A stretch of 64,000 nt of DNA from Algoriphagus marinus (GTDB taxonomy: Bacteria; Bacteroidota; Bacteroidia; Cytophagales; Cyclobacteriaceae): assembly GCF_001936475.1 (NCBI RefSeq), contig NZ_MSPQ01000001.1, forward strand, positions 434,001 through 498,000, in the 5' to 3' direction. Both the position numbers and the translations under genes were made by a program. The notes below the pieces were generated by a model. It saw only the letters and a list, made by a program, of their open reading frames with translations. It did not search any database and had not been told where the DNA came from. The first letter of the stretch is position 1; every line of letters begins with the position of its first letter. This document shows positions 9,358 to 16,772 of this stretch, piece after piece.

Positions 9358-9858
9358 TTATTTCCCCGCTTTCAAAATTCCCTTTTCTTCCCCATTTCCC
9401 AGCAACAAACTCCGCGGAGTGGAATTTCCCGGAAAATACATGTGAACGATGTTTTGCTGAGATTCAATTTCCTGAAGTAAAATACTGTTTCTGATTTCTA
9501 TTTGATTTGAAATAGAAACAGGACTGGATTCGAAATAAGCCCAAATCGCATCCTCTTCCACTTCAAAGCCGAGGAAGTTCAATTTCACTTTTTTTCCATC
9601 CACCCAAATCTCAAAATGGTTACTCAGGTATGAACCGATTTTGTCATTAAGATTTTTTTCATCTCTGGGATTCAAAATATCGAAAGACTCCTTGTGATAA
9701 GCGGAAAGCGAAACCTCCAAATCATCCCAAAAGATTTTTTGGGCAATTTCCAGATTTTTGGAATTGGGATTCTGTCGGATTTCTGTCAAACTGATGAAAA
9801 ACGGGTGGAAAGAAACCAACCATCCCAAGTAAATCAGCGCAGTGGAAAGATGTTGCAT
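9358..9858 (-). CDS. DUF6702 family protein (putative exported)
   Basis: 166 aa. A hydrophobic N-terminus (about residues 5-24) looks like a signal or anchor and is followed by a beta-rich domain with the pattern HPFFISLTEI near the start, HFEIWVDGKKVKLNFLGFE in the middle and YFPGNSTPRSLLL near the end. This matches the DUF6702 family as I know it; members usually sit beside HupE/UreJ genes in Bacteroidota, as here (divergent, 80 bp away). Function is unknown. It may relate to metal or peptidase-linked membrane function, which is only a guess from its neighbours. Confidence 0.65.
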   Translation of the reverse strand: MQHLSTALIYLGWLVSFHPFFISLTEIRQNPNSKNLEIAQKIFWDDLEVSLSAYHKESFDILNPRDEKNLNDKIGSYLSNHFEIWVDGKKVKLNFLGFEVEEDAIWAYFESSPVSISNQIEIRNSILLQEIESQQNIVHMYFPGNSTPRSLLLGNGEEKGILKAGK

Positions 9859-9938
9859 TTGGTGTAAGAACTTGTCTTTTTTGGTATTTATCCTGTATTA
9901 TTGTCGCAATTTACTTCTTTCGAAGTTTAATCACCCCT

Positions 9939-10520
9939 ATGAATTCGTTTGAATTATATTTCCGCCTAGGAATCCAACATATTCTTGACCTCAAAGGCTT
10001 TGACCATATCTTATTTGTCTTGGCACTTTGTGCAGTATTCATCCCAAGGGATTGGAGGAAAATCCTGATCTTGGTGACCGCATTTACGATCGGACATTCG
10101 ATGACTCTGGCTTTAGCCACCTTCAAAATTGTTCAGGTCAAAAGTGAACTTATCGAGTTTCTGATTCCTGTGACCATTGCGATTACAGCATTCAGCAATA
10201 TTCTTCGGCCAAAGCCTGTTTCAGGTAAAGGTGTTACCATTAACTATATATTAGCCCTGTTTTTTGGATTGATTCATGGCTTGGGCTTTTCTAATTATTT
10301 GCGTAGCCTTTTGGGAAAAGAATCTAGCATTTGGCAGCCACTTTTGGCTTTCAATATCGGCTTGGAAATCGGACAATTGGTTATTGTTGGAATCTTTATC
10401 TTAGTAACTTCCATTTTGGTAGGATTGGCTGGAGTCAGTCGTCGGGAATGGACTCTGATCATTTCAGCTTTTGTACTGGGGATCGCCATGATGCTGATGC
10501 TGGATACGAAGTTTTGGTGA
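9939..10520 (+). CDS. HupE/UreJ family integral membrane protein
   Basis: 193 aa, about six membrane helices. Conserved elements include GFDHILFVLAL, the TAFTIGHSMTLALA segment with a helix-embedded histidine, and GLIHGLGFS. HupE and UreJ proteins are small nickel (or cobalt) permeases in organisms with hydrogenase or urease. No such enzyme is nearby, and the Bacteroidota branch next to DUF6702 has no proven substrate. Divergent from the DUF6702 gene with a shared 80-bp intergenic region; the ATG at 9939 gives the usual N-terminus. Confidence 0.85.
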   Translation: MNSFELYFRLGIQHILDLKGFDHILFVLALCAVFIPRDWRKILILVTAFTIGHSMTLALATFKIVQVKSELIEFLIPVTIAITAFSNILRPKPVSGKGVTINYILALFFGLIHGLGFSNYLRSLLGKESSIWQPLLAFNIGLEIGQLVIVGIFILVTSILVGLAGVSRREWTLIISAFVLGIAMMLMLDTKFW

Positions 10521-10528
10521 GGAACACT

Positions 10529-10559
10529 GTCGGGTGTCAGATGACCGATGTCGGATGAA
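10529..10559. repeat. Degenerate TGTCGG/TGTCAG short-repeat tract
   Basis: Close after the HupE/UreJ stop there are related short units in a row (TGTCGG, TGTCAGATGA, CCGATG, TGTCGGATGA). It does not code. The same intergenic region also has three related units (CTTTGTGGCC, CTTTGTGACC, CTTTGTGGC) at about 10705-10745. Such tracts are common intergenic decorations in this phylum. Confidence 0.35.
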
Positions 10560-10779
10560 TTTGAGATTGGAGAAAGGAGATTAGGGTTAGTTTCCATTAG
10601 AGTTAAAATTTCTTTTGAAAAGACGAGTTCAAATGCCTTGTGAATGAAAATTAAAGGCAAAAGCAGCTAAATTTTAGTAAAATAGAGATAAACAGTTAGT
10701 ATCGCCCCTTTGTGGCCTTGGTTTAAACCTTTGTGACCTTTGTGGCAAAAAAAATAGTAAGCGTAATTAATAAAGTAAT

Positions 10780-13110
10780 ATGAGAAAAATAGGAATATTA
10801 GCCGCATTAGCGCTTTCCGTGAATCTTTCAGGATTTGCGCAGCAGCGATCTGAGCAAAATCATGCGGAGCGTTTTGAGCAATTGGGCACCATGCTTCGCA
10901 GCCCAAATGTTTATCGCACTGCATCAGGAGCACCAGGTCACATGTACTGGCAGCAGCAGGCAAACTACATCATCGAAGTAGAACTCAATGATGACAACCA
11001 ATCCATCAAAGGATCTGAGAAAATCACCTATGTGAATAATTCCCCGGATCAATTGACCTACATCTGGGTGCAGCTGGAGCAAAATCAGCGTGGAAAAGAT
11101 TCTGAAACTCCGAAAGGAACTGAATCAAGCATCAGCCCAAGAATGACTTTGACTCAGCTTCAGGGAATTCTTTGGCATACCGATGACTATGCTTACCAAG
11201 TGTTGGATGTAAAAGGAAAAGACGGTTCTCCACTTAAAGTAGCAGTCAATCAAACGATGATGCGAGTAGATCTTCCTACTCCCTTGAAGTCAGGCGAATC
11301 TTTTGAATTTGCAATTGATTGGTCATTCAATATTCACGACCGAACAGGTTTTATTGGTGGACGTCCAGGCTATGAATACTTTGCTGGAGATGGCAATTAC
11401 CTCTATACCATGGCGGAGTGGTTTCCAAGAATGGCCGTTTACTCGGACTTTGAAGGCTGGCAAAACAAGCAATTCCTAGGTTCTGGTGAATTCGCCTTGG
11501 CTTTTGGAAATTACGAGGTGCATATCACTGTGCCGGCAGACCATATGGTCGGTGCTACAGGCGAACTCCAAAATCCAGAGGAAGTGCTTTCTTCCGCAGA
11601 ACTGGATCGCTGGAATACTGCAAAGAAAACTTTTGACAAACCCGTAGTCATCCGAACTCAGGCTGAAGCAGAGAAGTTGGAGAAATCTAAAGCTACTGGC
11701 AAGAAGACTTGGAAATTCAAAGCTGAAAATGTCCGTGACTTCGCTTGGACTTCTTCCCGTAAATTCATCTGGGATGCCATGGCTGTAAAGCAAGGTGGTA
11801 AAGATGTAATGGCCATGTCTTATTATGCTAAAGAAGCTAATCCACTTTGGGGACAGTATTCTACCCGAGTAGTCGCTCATACGATCAAGTCTTATTCTGC
11901 ACACACCTTTGATTATCCTTACCCTACTGCAATCTCTGTGGAGGCTGCCAATGGTATGGAATACCCAATGATTTGCTTCAATTATGGCCGTCCTGATTCT
12001 GATGGCACCTATTCCGAAGCGATCAAGAACGGGATGATCTCCGTGATCATTCACGAAGTGGGTCACAACTTCTTCCCGATGATTGTCAACTCGGACGAGC
12101 GGCAGTGGACTTGGATGGATGAGGGCTTGAATACCTTTATGCAATTCATGGCCGAGCAGGAGTGGGATCGCAATTATCCTTCCCGTAGAGGACCGGCGCA
12201 CAAAATTGTGCCTTACATGAGAAGTGAGAAAAATCTCTTGGAGCCAATCATGACCAACTCTGAGAATATCATTCAATTTGGACCAAATGCATATGCGAAG
12301 CCAGCGACTGCTTTGAATATTCTACGGGAAACCGTCATGGGTCGTGAGCTATTCGATTATGCGTTTAAGGAATATGCAAGAAGATGGATGTTTAAGCATC
12401 CGACTCCGGAGGATTTATTCCGTACGATGGAAGATGCCTCAGCGGTAGACTTGGATTGGTTCTGGAGAGGATGGTTCTATGGTACGGAAGCGGTGGATAT
12501 TTCTATCGAAAATGTGGCTTGGTACAAAATGGATAACCGAACTCCTTCCCAAAAAGCTGCAGATGAAAAGAAAGTGGCTGATCTGGAAGAGACTTACGTA
12601 TCCCGATCCAAGAATATGACTGATATCAAAGAAACCTATGTGGAGGCAGATCCTGCAACCAAAGATTTCTATGCTACTTATAATCCTTTCCAGGTGACTC
12701 CAGCAGATGAAGAATCCTACAAGAAATTTATGGCTAGCTTAAGTCCAAAAGAGAAAGAACTCTTGAACAGCAACCTGAACTTCTACGAGGTTAAATTCAG
12801 AAATGAAGGCGGATTGGTGATGCCGATTATTCTAGAATGGCAATTTGCGGATGGTACTTCCGAGCTGGAAAAAATTCCTGTGGAGATCTGGAGAAAGAAT
12901 GAAACCGAAGTGAGCAAAGTTTTTGCGAAGCAAAAAGAAGTGGTGAAGCTAGTCTTGGATCCGAATCGGGAAACAGCCGATATCGATGAGAGCAGCAACT
13001 ACTGGCCAAGAGAAATGATGCCAAGTCGCTTCGAAATGTACAAGCGTTCTGGCGGAGTTCGTGGCGCAGCATCGGGAAGTAATCCGATGAAAGAAGCGAA
13101 GAAGAAGTAG
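10780..13110 (+). CDS. M1 family (gluzincin) metallopeptidase, exported
   Basis: 776 aa. A signal peptide (MRKIGILAALALSVNLSGFA, cut before QQ) is followed by the M1 N-terminal beta domain and the catalytic domain. The zinc site is HEVGH at 425-429 with the third ligand E448 (WMDEGLNTF), which is the exact HExxH-x18-E spacing. It lacks a clear GAMEN motif; the corresponding strand reads ANGMEYPM, as in the Bacteroidota M1 branch. It probably degrades peptides in the periplasm or outside the cell. The C-terminus ends in a basic tail with no type IX sorting signal seen. Monocistronic, with a terminator at 13200. Confidence 0.93.
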   Translation: MRKIGILAALALSVNLSGFAQQRSEQNHAERFEQLGTMLRSPNVYRTASGAPGHMYWQQQANYIIEVELNDDNQSIKGSEKITYVNNSPDQLTYIWVQLEQNQRGKDSETPKGTESSISPRMTLTQLQGILWHTDDYAYQVLDVKGKDGSPLKVAVNQTMMRVDLPTPLKSGESFEFAIDWSFNIHDRTGFIGGRPGYEYFAGDGNYLYTMAEWFPRMAVYSDFEGWQNKQFLGSGEFALAFGNYEVHITVPADHMVGATGELQNPEEVLSSAELDRWNTAKKTFDKPVVIRTQAEAEKLEKSKATGKKTWKFKAENVRDFAWTSSRKFIWDAMAVKQGGKDVMAMSYYAKEANPLWGQYSTRVVAHTIKSYSAHTFDYPYPTAISVEAANGMEYPMICFNYGRPDSDGTYSEAIKNGMISVIIHEVGHNFFPMIVNSDERQWTWMDEGLNTFMQFMAEQEWDRNYPSRRGPAHKIVPYMRSEKNLLEPIMTNSENIIQFGPNAYAKPATALNILRETVMGRELFDYAFKEYARRWMFKHPTPEDLFRTMEDASAVDLDWFWRGWFYGTEAVDISIENVAWYKMDNRTPSQKAADEKKVADLEETYVSRSKNMTDIKETYVEADPATKDFYATYNPFQVTPADEESYKKFMASLSPKEKELLNSNLNFYEVKFRNEGGLVMPIILEWQFADGTSELEKIPVEIWRKNETEVSKVFAKQKEVVKLVLDPNRETADIDESSNYWPREMMPSRFEMYKRSGGVRGAASGSNPMKEAKKK

Positions 13111-13117
13111 AATTTTG

Positions 13118-13139
13118 TAGTCGACAGACAATAGTCGAC
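13118..13139. repeat. Direct repeat TAGTCGAC x2
   Basis: TAGTCGAC at 13118-13125 and again at 13132-13139 just after the M1 stop, followed by GGTCCACAGCACAGG. Similar in style to the tract at 10529. No function can be assigned. Confidence 0.35.
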
Positions 13140-13199
13140 GGTCCACAGCACAGGATGAAATCCTATTTTGGGTAAACGTTTAGTGTGGGAAGTATCAAT

Positions 13200-13230
13200 C
13201 AAAAAAGCCGGTGGGAACGCCGGCTTTTTT
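13200..13230 (+). terminator. Intrinsic terminator after the M1 peptidase
   Basis: GCCGG (13207-13211) pairs with CCGGC (13220-13224), preceded by six A and followed by six T (13225-13230). Confidence 0.85.
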
Positions 13231-13259
13231 GGTTTGAAACTGTTCTAAGGCTTGATTTT

Positions 13260-13397
13260 TTGTTAAAAAGGGCCAAAAATACCCAGAAATGGGTATTTTT
13301 TTTATGCTGTTTGAGCCTTAGGTTTAAAGAATTAAAAATTTAAATCTTATGAAAATACAAAAACACAAAAACACAAAAACACAAAAACCAAATTTTT
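13260..13397 (+). repeat. Duplicated lipoprotein leader, copy 1 (hairpin + 5' UTR + octanucleotide tract)
   Basis: 138 bp nearly identical to 16635-16772. It holds a terminator-like hairpin, then a block identical in both copies from GAGCCTTAGG through the ATG (13349), then the coding octanucleotide tract. After the ATG and one AAA codon, the units read ATACAAAA, three ACACAAAA, and a final shortened ACCAAAT. Copy 2 has ACACAAAT there. The missing base puts this gene out of frame. Confidence 0.9.
13275..13303 (+). terminator. Leader hairpin with T-run, copy 1
   Basis: AAAAATACCC (13275-13284) and GGGTATTTTT (13291-13300) pair around AGAAAT; T continues to 13303. It lies 45 bp before the ATG at 13349, while the upstream gene already has its own terminator at 13200. 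It may act as a leader attenuator or as a second insulating terminator. Confidence 0.6.
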
Positions 13398-14718
13398 AAA
13401 TAGGCTGTTCGCAAAAGGTCTTATTTTGTCAATAGTCAGTATTAGTTTTTGGGCTTGTCAAGAAGAGATAACTGGAGATACAGATCCTTCTCTGGCTTCA
13501 AAAACAGAAAATGTATTGCTTGCCACCAATTCTATCAAAGATCAATTAGCTTCTAAAGTGGCTAAGAATATTGCTGCTAGTTTGGGAGATCCTATGGTTC
13601 TTGATTTTATGAAAGAAAAAGCAAATGAAAGATTCGATGGTGATTTTAACTTTTTGATTGAGAACACCAAAGATGAATCGCTTAATGTTGGTTTTGATGA
13701 TGTCAACAAAAGAAGTAGAAGTTTTGGATCCATCGTCTCAGGCATAAACCTCAGTGATAAAAGACTTTCGGATACAGTAGATAGTTTTCTTGATTCTATT
13801 GCCAGGTTCCATCCTCTCTTGCAAGTCTTTGTTCCTGAATTTTCCGAAGAAAACTTCCGTACCCAAGGGACAGATTACCTTGTAGCGTATATTCCTCGAA
13901 AAATTAAAAATGGAGTTATTCCAGCTTATGATAAGAATGGAAATTACCATGAATTATCCAGCACCGAAATACCTGAAATCCCGGTTATTGTAATTAAGGA
14001 AAATGAAAGAGTGACCGCTATACCAAAAGGGAATAATGCCTCTAATAGGATTTTAGATTGCCCAATTCTTGCAGGAGCCATTTTTGAAAATGATTATAAC
14101 TCCTACTATTACACCGAAGATGTTTACTATTCACAAAATCTCTGTATTGGAGGTGGCGGTCCTGTAGATGGGGCGCCAGTTAACCCTACTTGTGATCGAG
14201 ATTCTAATTCTGGAAAGGATAGGCTTAACAGATTGAAATTTAATTCGATGCAGGATTTTCGAGATGTGAATGAATGGTTTGATGGGGGTCAAGAAATTGA
14301 GGTGACCATTACCTTTGCGATCTCTAATGGAAATATTTCTAGCGTAAAAAAGTTCTGGACTGGATCAGATAGTGATTTCAAAGATTGTGGATTATTCAAT
14401 TGTAACACCCAATGGTTTTACCTAGGAAATGCGGAAATCGTCACATGGAATCCTACAACCTATGGTGATGCCATGCTTTATGTCTGGATAGAAAAGGATC
14501 CAGGAGACCCGATAGAGCTATCAAACACATTTTCATCTTCTTTTCCTGGAGTTGGTGGGGCACCAGGAACAAATTTTTCTACCACAGTAAAGCAAACAAT
14601 TACGGATGAGGACGATGAGCTAGGTGAAGCCATAGTAGAATATTGTGATCAAACTACTGGAGATGGTAATGAATATAACTCTGTAGTTGGTAGAATTAGA
14701 TTTAAAGTTAAACAATAA
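13349..14718 (+). pseudogene. Putative lipoprotein gene, out of frame at its octanucleotide tract (phase-off or frameshifted)
   Basis: The natural ATG is at 13349, by comparison with the paralogous leader at 16723, but its frame stops at TAA (13397-13399) because the last repeat unit has lost one base at about 13388. The downstream frame is open to 14718; the first start-like codon in it is TTG at 13426, which leaves only a 10-residue hydrophobic stub before the cysteine. If the base is restored, the protein is 456 aa and the lipobox cysteine falls at residue 37, exactly as in the toxin gene at 16723. Loss of one 8-nt unit would also restore the frame (1362 nt). The rest of the protein (no recognised domain; acidic, Gly/Asn-rich C-terminal half) has unknown function. 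The body is intact, so this is a silenced gene or a sequencing error, not old decay. Confidence 0.75.
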
Positions 14719-14723
14719 GCCAG

Positions 14724-14755
14724 TAAGGAGTGGCCTTAGGGTCACTCCTTATTCT
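14724..14755 (+). terminator. Hairpin between lipoprotein gene and beta-barrel gene
   Basis: TAAGGAGTG (14724-14732) pairs with CACTCCTTA (14743-14751) around a 10-nt loop; the following tract TTCTTA is only weakly T-rich. It lies 12 bp before the next ATG, so it could lower but not fully stop read-through. Confidence 0.55.
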
Positions 14756-14762
14756 TAATCTG

Positions 14763-15491
14763 ATGAAAATACTTACACACATTTTCTTAATTCTATTATT
14801 TGTGGCAGGGGGGCTAAAAGATGTTTATTCTCAAAATTCCTTTGGTATTGAGTTTGGTCACAATTGGAAAAACGTCTCAGGGCGAGTCTATGAGTTTGAT
14901 AGCATTAGGGTTATTCCAGATATTGGGGGAGAGGTCGGGGAAGGATTTGGTGGATTGTTTTATGAATATCAAGTTTCAAAAAGGGTTTCAATCCACAATA
15001 AATTGAACTATGGGTATCGATTCTCGCAATATGAAAGCTATAACAAGGAAACATCCTGCAGATTCTGCCCAGTTTCTACATACAAAAGCGTAAGAACTAA
15101 TACCTTATCGTTTGAATTTTTACCTCAGGTAAGCTTAGTCAAAACAACAAATTTCAAGTTAAATCTATTTGGAGGAATAAATGCTGCTTTAAATTTTGAG
15201 TTAAATCAGGAGCAGGTGACAATTGAAAACCAACCTGGACTTTCAGAAGTTTTCAACTCCTTAAATAACGTTATCCAGCCCGTCAGCTTTGGTCTCGCAT
15301 ACGGAGCTTCGATAGAAATCTGGAGGATCCTATTTTGGGCAAAGGTGAATCCACCTGCACGCTTCACTAATTCCATCGAAATCTATGATCAAGAATATGA
15401 CTTTGACAACTCTTGGGGTTTTGTGTCCTTTTCCGTAGGCTATAAATTCTATAGTCTCAAACGAAAGAAGAATAGTGGAGTGGAGAACTAA
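14763..15491 (+). CDS. Putative outer-membrane beta-barrel protein, unknown function
   Basis: 242 aa from the ATG at 14763, chosen because it begins the signal peptide (MKILTHIFLILLFVAGG, cut near YSQ); the frame is open 11 codons further up but through the hairpin. The mature part has alternating aromatic strands, a CRFCPV cysteine pair at about residue 100, and a final strand (GFVSFSVGYKFYSL), which suggests an 8- to 10-stranded small barrel. No named family is recognised with confidence. It directly follows the frameshifted lipoprotein gene and may be its outer-membrane partner. Followed by a good terminator. Confidence 0.6.
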   Translation: MKILTHIFLILLFVAGGLKDVYSQNSFGIEFGHNWKNVSGRVYEFDSIRVIPDIGGEVGEGFGGLFYEYQVSKRVSIHNKLNYGYRFSQYESYNKETSCRFCPVSTYKSVRTNTLSFEFLPQVSLVKTTNFKLNLFGGINAALNFELNQEQVTIENQPGLSEVFNSLNNVIQPVSFGLAYGASIEIWRILFWAKVNPPARFTNSIEIYDQEYDFDNSWGFVSFSVGYKFYSLKRKKNSGVEN

Positions 15492-15510
15492 GCTTCGGAC
15501 TTAAAATTGA

Positions 15511-15539
15511 AAAGCCGACTTGAAAAAGTTGGCTTTTTT
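15511..15539 (+). terminator. Intrinsic terminator
   Basis: GCCGACTT (15514-15521) pairs with AAGTTGGC (15526-15533, one G-T pair) around GAAA, followed by six T. Confidence 0.85.
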
Positions 15540-15595
15540 GCTTTTCCTGTTTAAGCCATGGACTTCTGGTAGCCCGAGTTTTTGCTGTTCTGCTG

Positions 15596-15644
15596 TTCAG
15601 GATTTGAAATCCTGAACCTCGATCGGAGGATTTTCAATCCGAAC
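15596..15644. repeat. Paired palindromic intergenic repeats
   Basis: TTCAGGATTTGAAATCCTGAA (15596-15616) is a 21-bp palindrome broken only at its centre. It is followed by a related second unit (GGATTTTCAATCC core, about 15629-15641). This looks like a dispersed palindromic element. The remaining DNA to 15787 shows nothing clear. Confidence 0.5.
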
Positions 15645-15787
15645 TAGATGAACTTAACTGTTGAGAATAAATAGCGTCAATCGAGTAAGTCCTTTTCTTA
15701 AAGTTCTCTTTAGAAATTTTCCGGAGGATGCTAGGCTCGAAATAATAGGTTATTTTTCAGTTAATTACTCAAAACCTAAAAAAGAAA

Positions 15788-16567
15788 ATGAAACGCATTA
15801 CTTACCTATCAGCTCTTTGCTTTGTATTTGCCTTCTTTTTGAGTGCGAATCTGTTTGCTCAAAAAAGAGATATCTACGAATTAAAAACCTATCATATTAC
15901 TTCAACTGCCCAAGAGGCGATGCTGGATAGCTACTTGGAAAGAGCTTTTATTCCGGCAGCTCATCGACTTGGAATTGCAAAAGTGGGCGTTTTCAAACCT
16001 GTCTCAAGCCAGGCAGATGCAGGACAAAAGGTTTATGTGTTTATCCCATTCAAATCATTGGATGAGCTCGCTGCATTTGAGAATAAACTTCTAAAAGATC
16101 AAAAGTATCTGACTGATGGAGCTGCTTATGTAAATGCTGCTTTTGACAACCCTCCTTACAAGCGAATAGAAACTTCGATTTTGCAGGCTATGACTGGTCA
16201 GCCGAAATTCATCGAATCTACGCTCACTGGTCCGAAGAAAGATCGAATCTATGAACTGAGAAGCTACGAAGGACCTACGGAAAGACTTTACAAGCAGAAA
16301 GTGAAGATGTTCAACTCCGGTGAGATGGACATTTTCACGCGATTAGGATTCAATGCTATTTTCTACGCAGAAACCATCTCCGGAGCGAATATGCCAAACC
16401 TAGTCTATCTGACCACCCATGAAAACATGGAAAAAAGAGATGCCAACTGGAAAGCTTTTGGCTCAGATTACAAATGGGTAGAGATGAGAGATATGGAGGA
16501 GTATAAGAATACCGTATCCAAGAACGATACCCGATTACTCTACCCCACAGATTATTCCGATTTCTAG
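15788..16567 (+). CDS. NIPSNAP family protein, exported
   Basis: 259 aa. The N-terminus is a signal peptide (MKRITYLSALCFVFAFFLSA, cut near FAQ). Two ferredoxin-like NIPSNAP modules follow: DIYELKTYHI at about residue 28 and RIYELRSYEG at about 154, each starting with the usual YELR/KxY strand. Exported NIPSNAP proteins are common in Bacteroidota; they form dimeric alpha-beta barrels and no reaction is established. The gene is single, bracketed by terminators at 15511 and 16578, and separates the two lipoprotein genes with the duplicated leader. Confidence 0.88.
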   Translation: MKRITYLSALCFVFAFFLSANLFAQKRDIYELKTYHITSTAQEAMLDSYLERAFIPAAHRLGIAKVGVFKPVSSQADAGQKVYVFIPFKSLDELAAFENKLLKDQKYLTDGAAYVNAAFDNPPYKRIETSILQAMTGQPKFIESTLTGPKKDRIYELRSYEGPTERLYKQKVKMFNSGEMDIFTRLGFNAIFYAETISGANMPNLVYLTTHENMEKRDANWKAFGSDYKWVEMRDMEEYKNTVSKNDTRLLYPTDYSDF

Positions 16568-16577
16568 AAAGAGATTT

Positions 16578-16604
16578 AAAGCCGGTGTAAAAGCTGGCTT
16601 TTTT
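16578..16604 (+). terminator. Intrinsic terminator after the NIPSNAP gene
   Basis: AAAGCCGG at 16578-16585 pairs imperfectly with CTGGCTTT, followed by T through 16604. Confidence 0.8.
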
Positions 16605-16634
16605 GGCTAACCACTGGCCAAACGCCTCAATCTA

Positions 16635-16772
16635 TTGCTAAAAAGTGCTAAAAATACCCAGAAATGGGTATTTTTTTTTGCTCTTAGAGCCTTAGGTTTA
16701 AAGAATTAAAAATTTAAATCTTATGAAAACACAAAAACACAAAAACACAAAAACACAAAAACACAAATTTTT
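16635..16772 (+). repeat. Duplicated lipoprotein leader, copy 2 (hairpin + 5' UTR + octanucleotide tract)
   Basis: Near-identical to 13260-13397. After the ATG at 16723 and one AAA codon, four perfect ACACAAAA units and a closing ACACAAAT follow (16729-16768). Every frame of this unit is free of stops and encodes the same cyclic peptide KHKNTKTQ, so the number of units, not a stop within it, decides the frame of the rest of the gene. Here the frame is ON. Confidence 0.9.
16651..16679 (+). terminator. Leader hairpin with T-run, copy 2
   Basis: AAAATACCC (16651-16659) and GGGTATTTT (16666-16674) pair around AGAAAT, with T to 16679. Same position relative to the ATG as in copy 1 (43-45 bp), after a separate terminator at 16578. 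Confidence 0.6.

Noticed and set aside
10295..10660. Minus-strand open frame overlapping the HupE/UreJ gene and the following intergenic DNA
   Set aside because: Antisense to a clear membrane-protein gene, low-complexity translation, no recognisable feature.
10667..10963. Minus-strand frame of 98 codons crossing the M1 start region
   Set aside because: It covers the M1 signal peptide and promoter antisense; the repeated TTTGTGGCC units make an artificial open stretch.
11476..12276. 266-residue open frame on the minus strand inside the M1 peptidase gene
   Set aside because: It is fully antisense to a well-conserved enzyme, its translation has no domain or signal, and its length follows from the codon bias of the real gene.
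13350..13395. CRISPR-like interpretation of the short CACAAAAACAC repeats
   Set aside because: Eight-nt units without spacers, inside a coding start; no cas genes are present in the window.
13426..14718. TTG at 13426 as the true start of the lipoprotein gene
   Set aside because: It leaves only 10 residues before the lipobox cysteine, too short for a signal peptide; the homologous leader fixes the start at 13349.
15661..15930. Plus-strand frame overlapping the NIPSNAP start
   Set aside because: It reads the signal-peptide region of the NIPSNAP gene in another frame; nothing in it looks like a protein domain.
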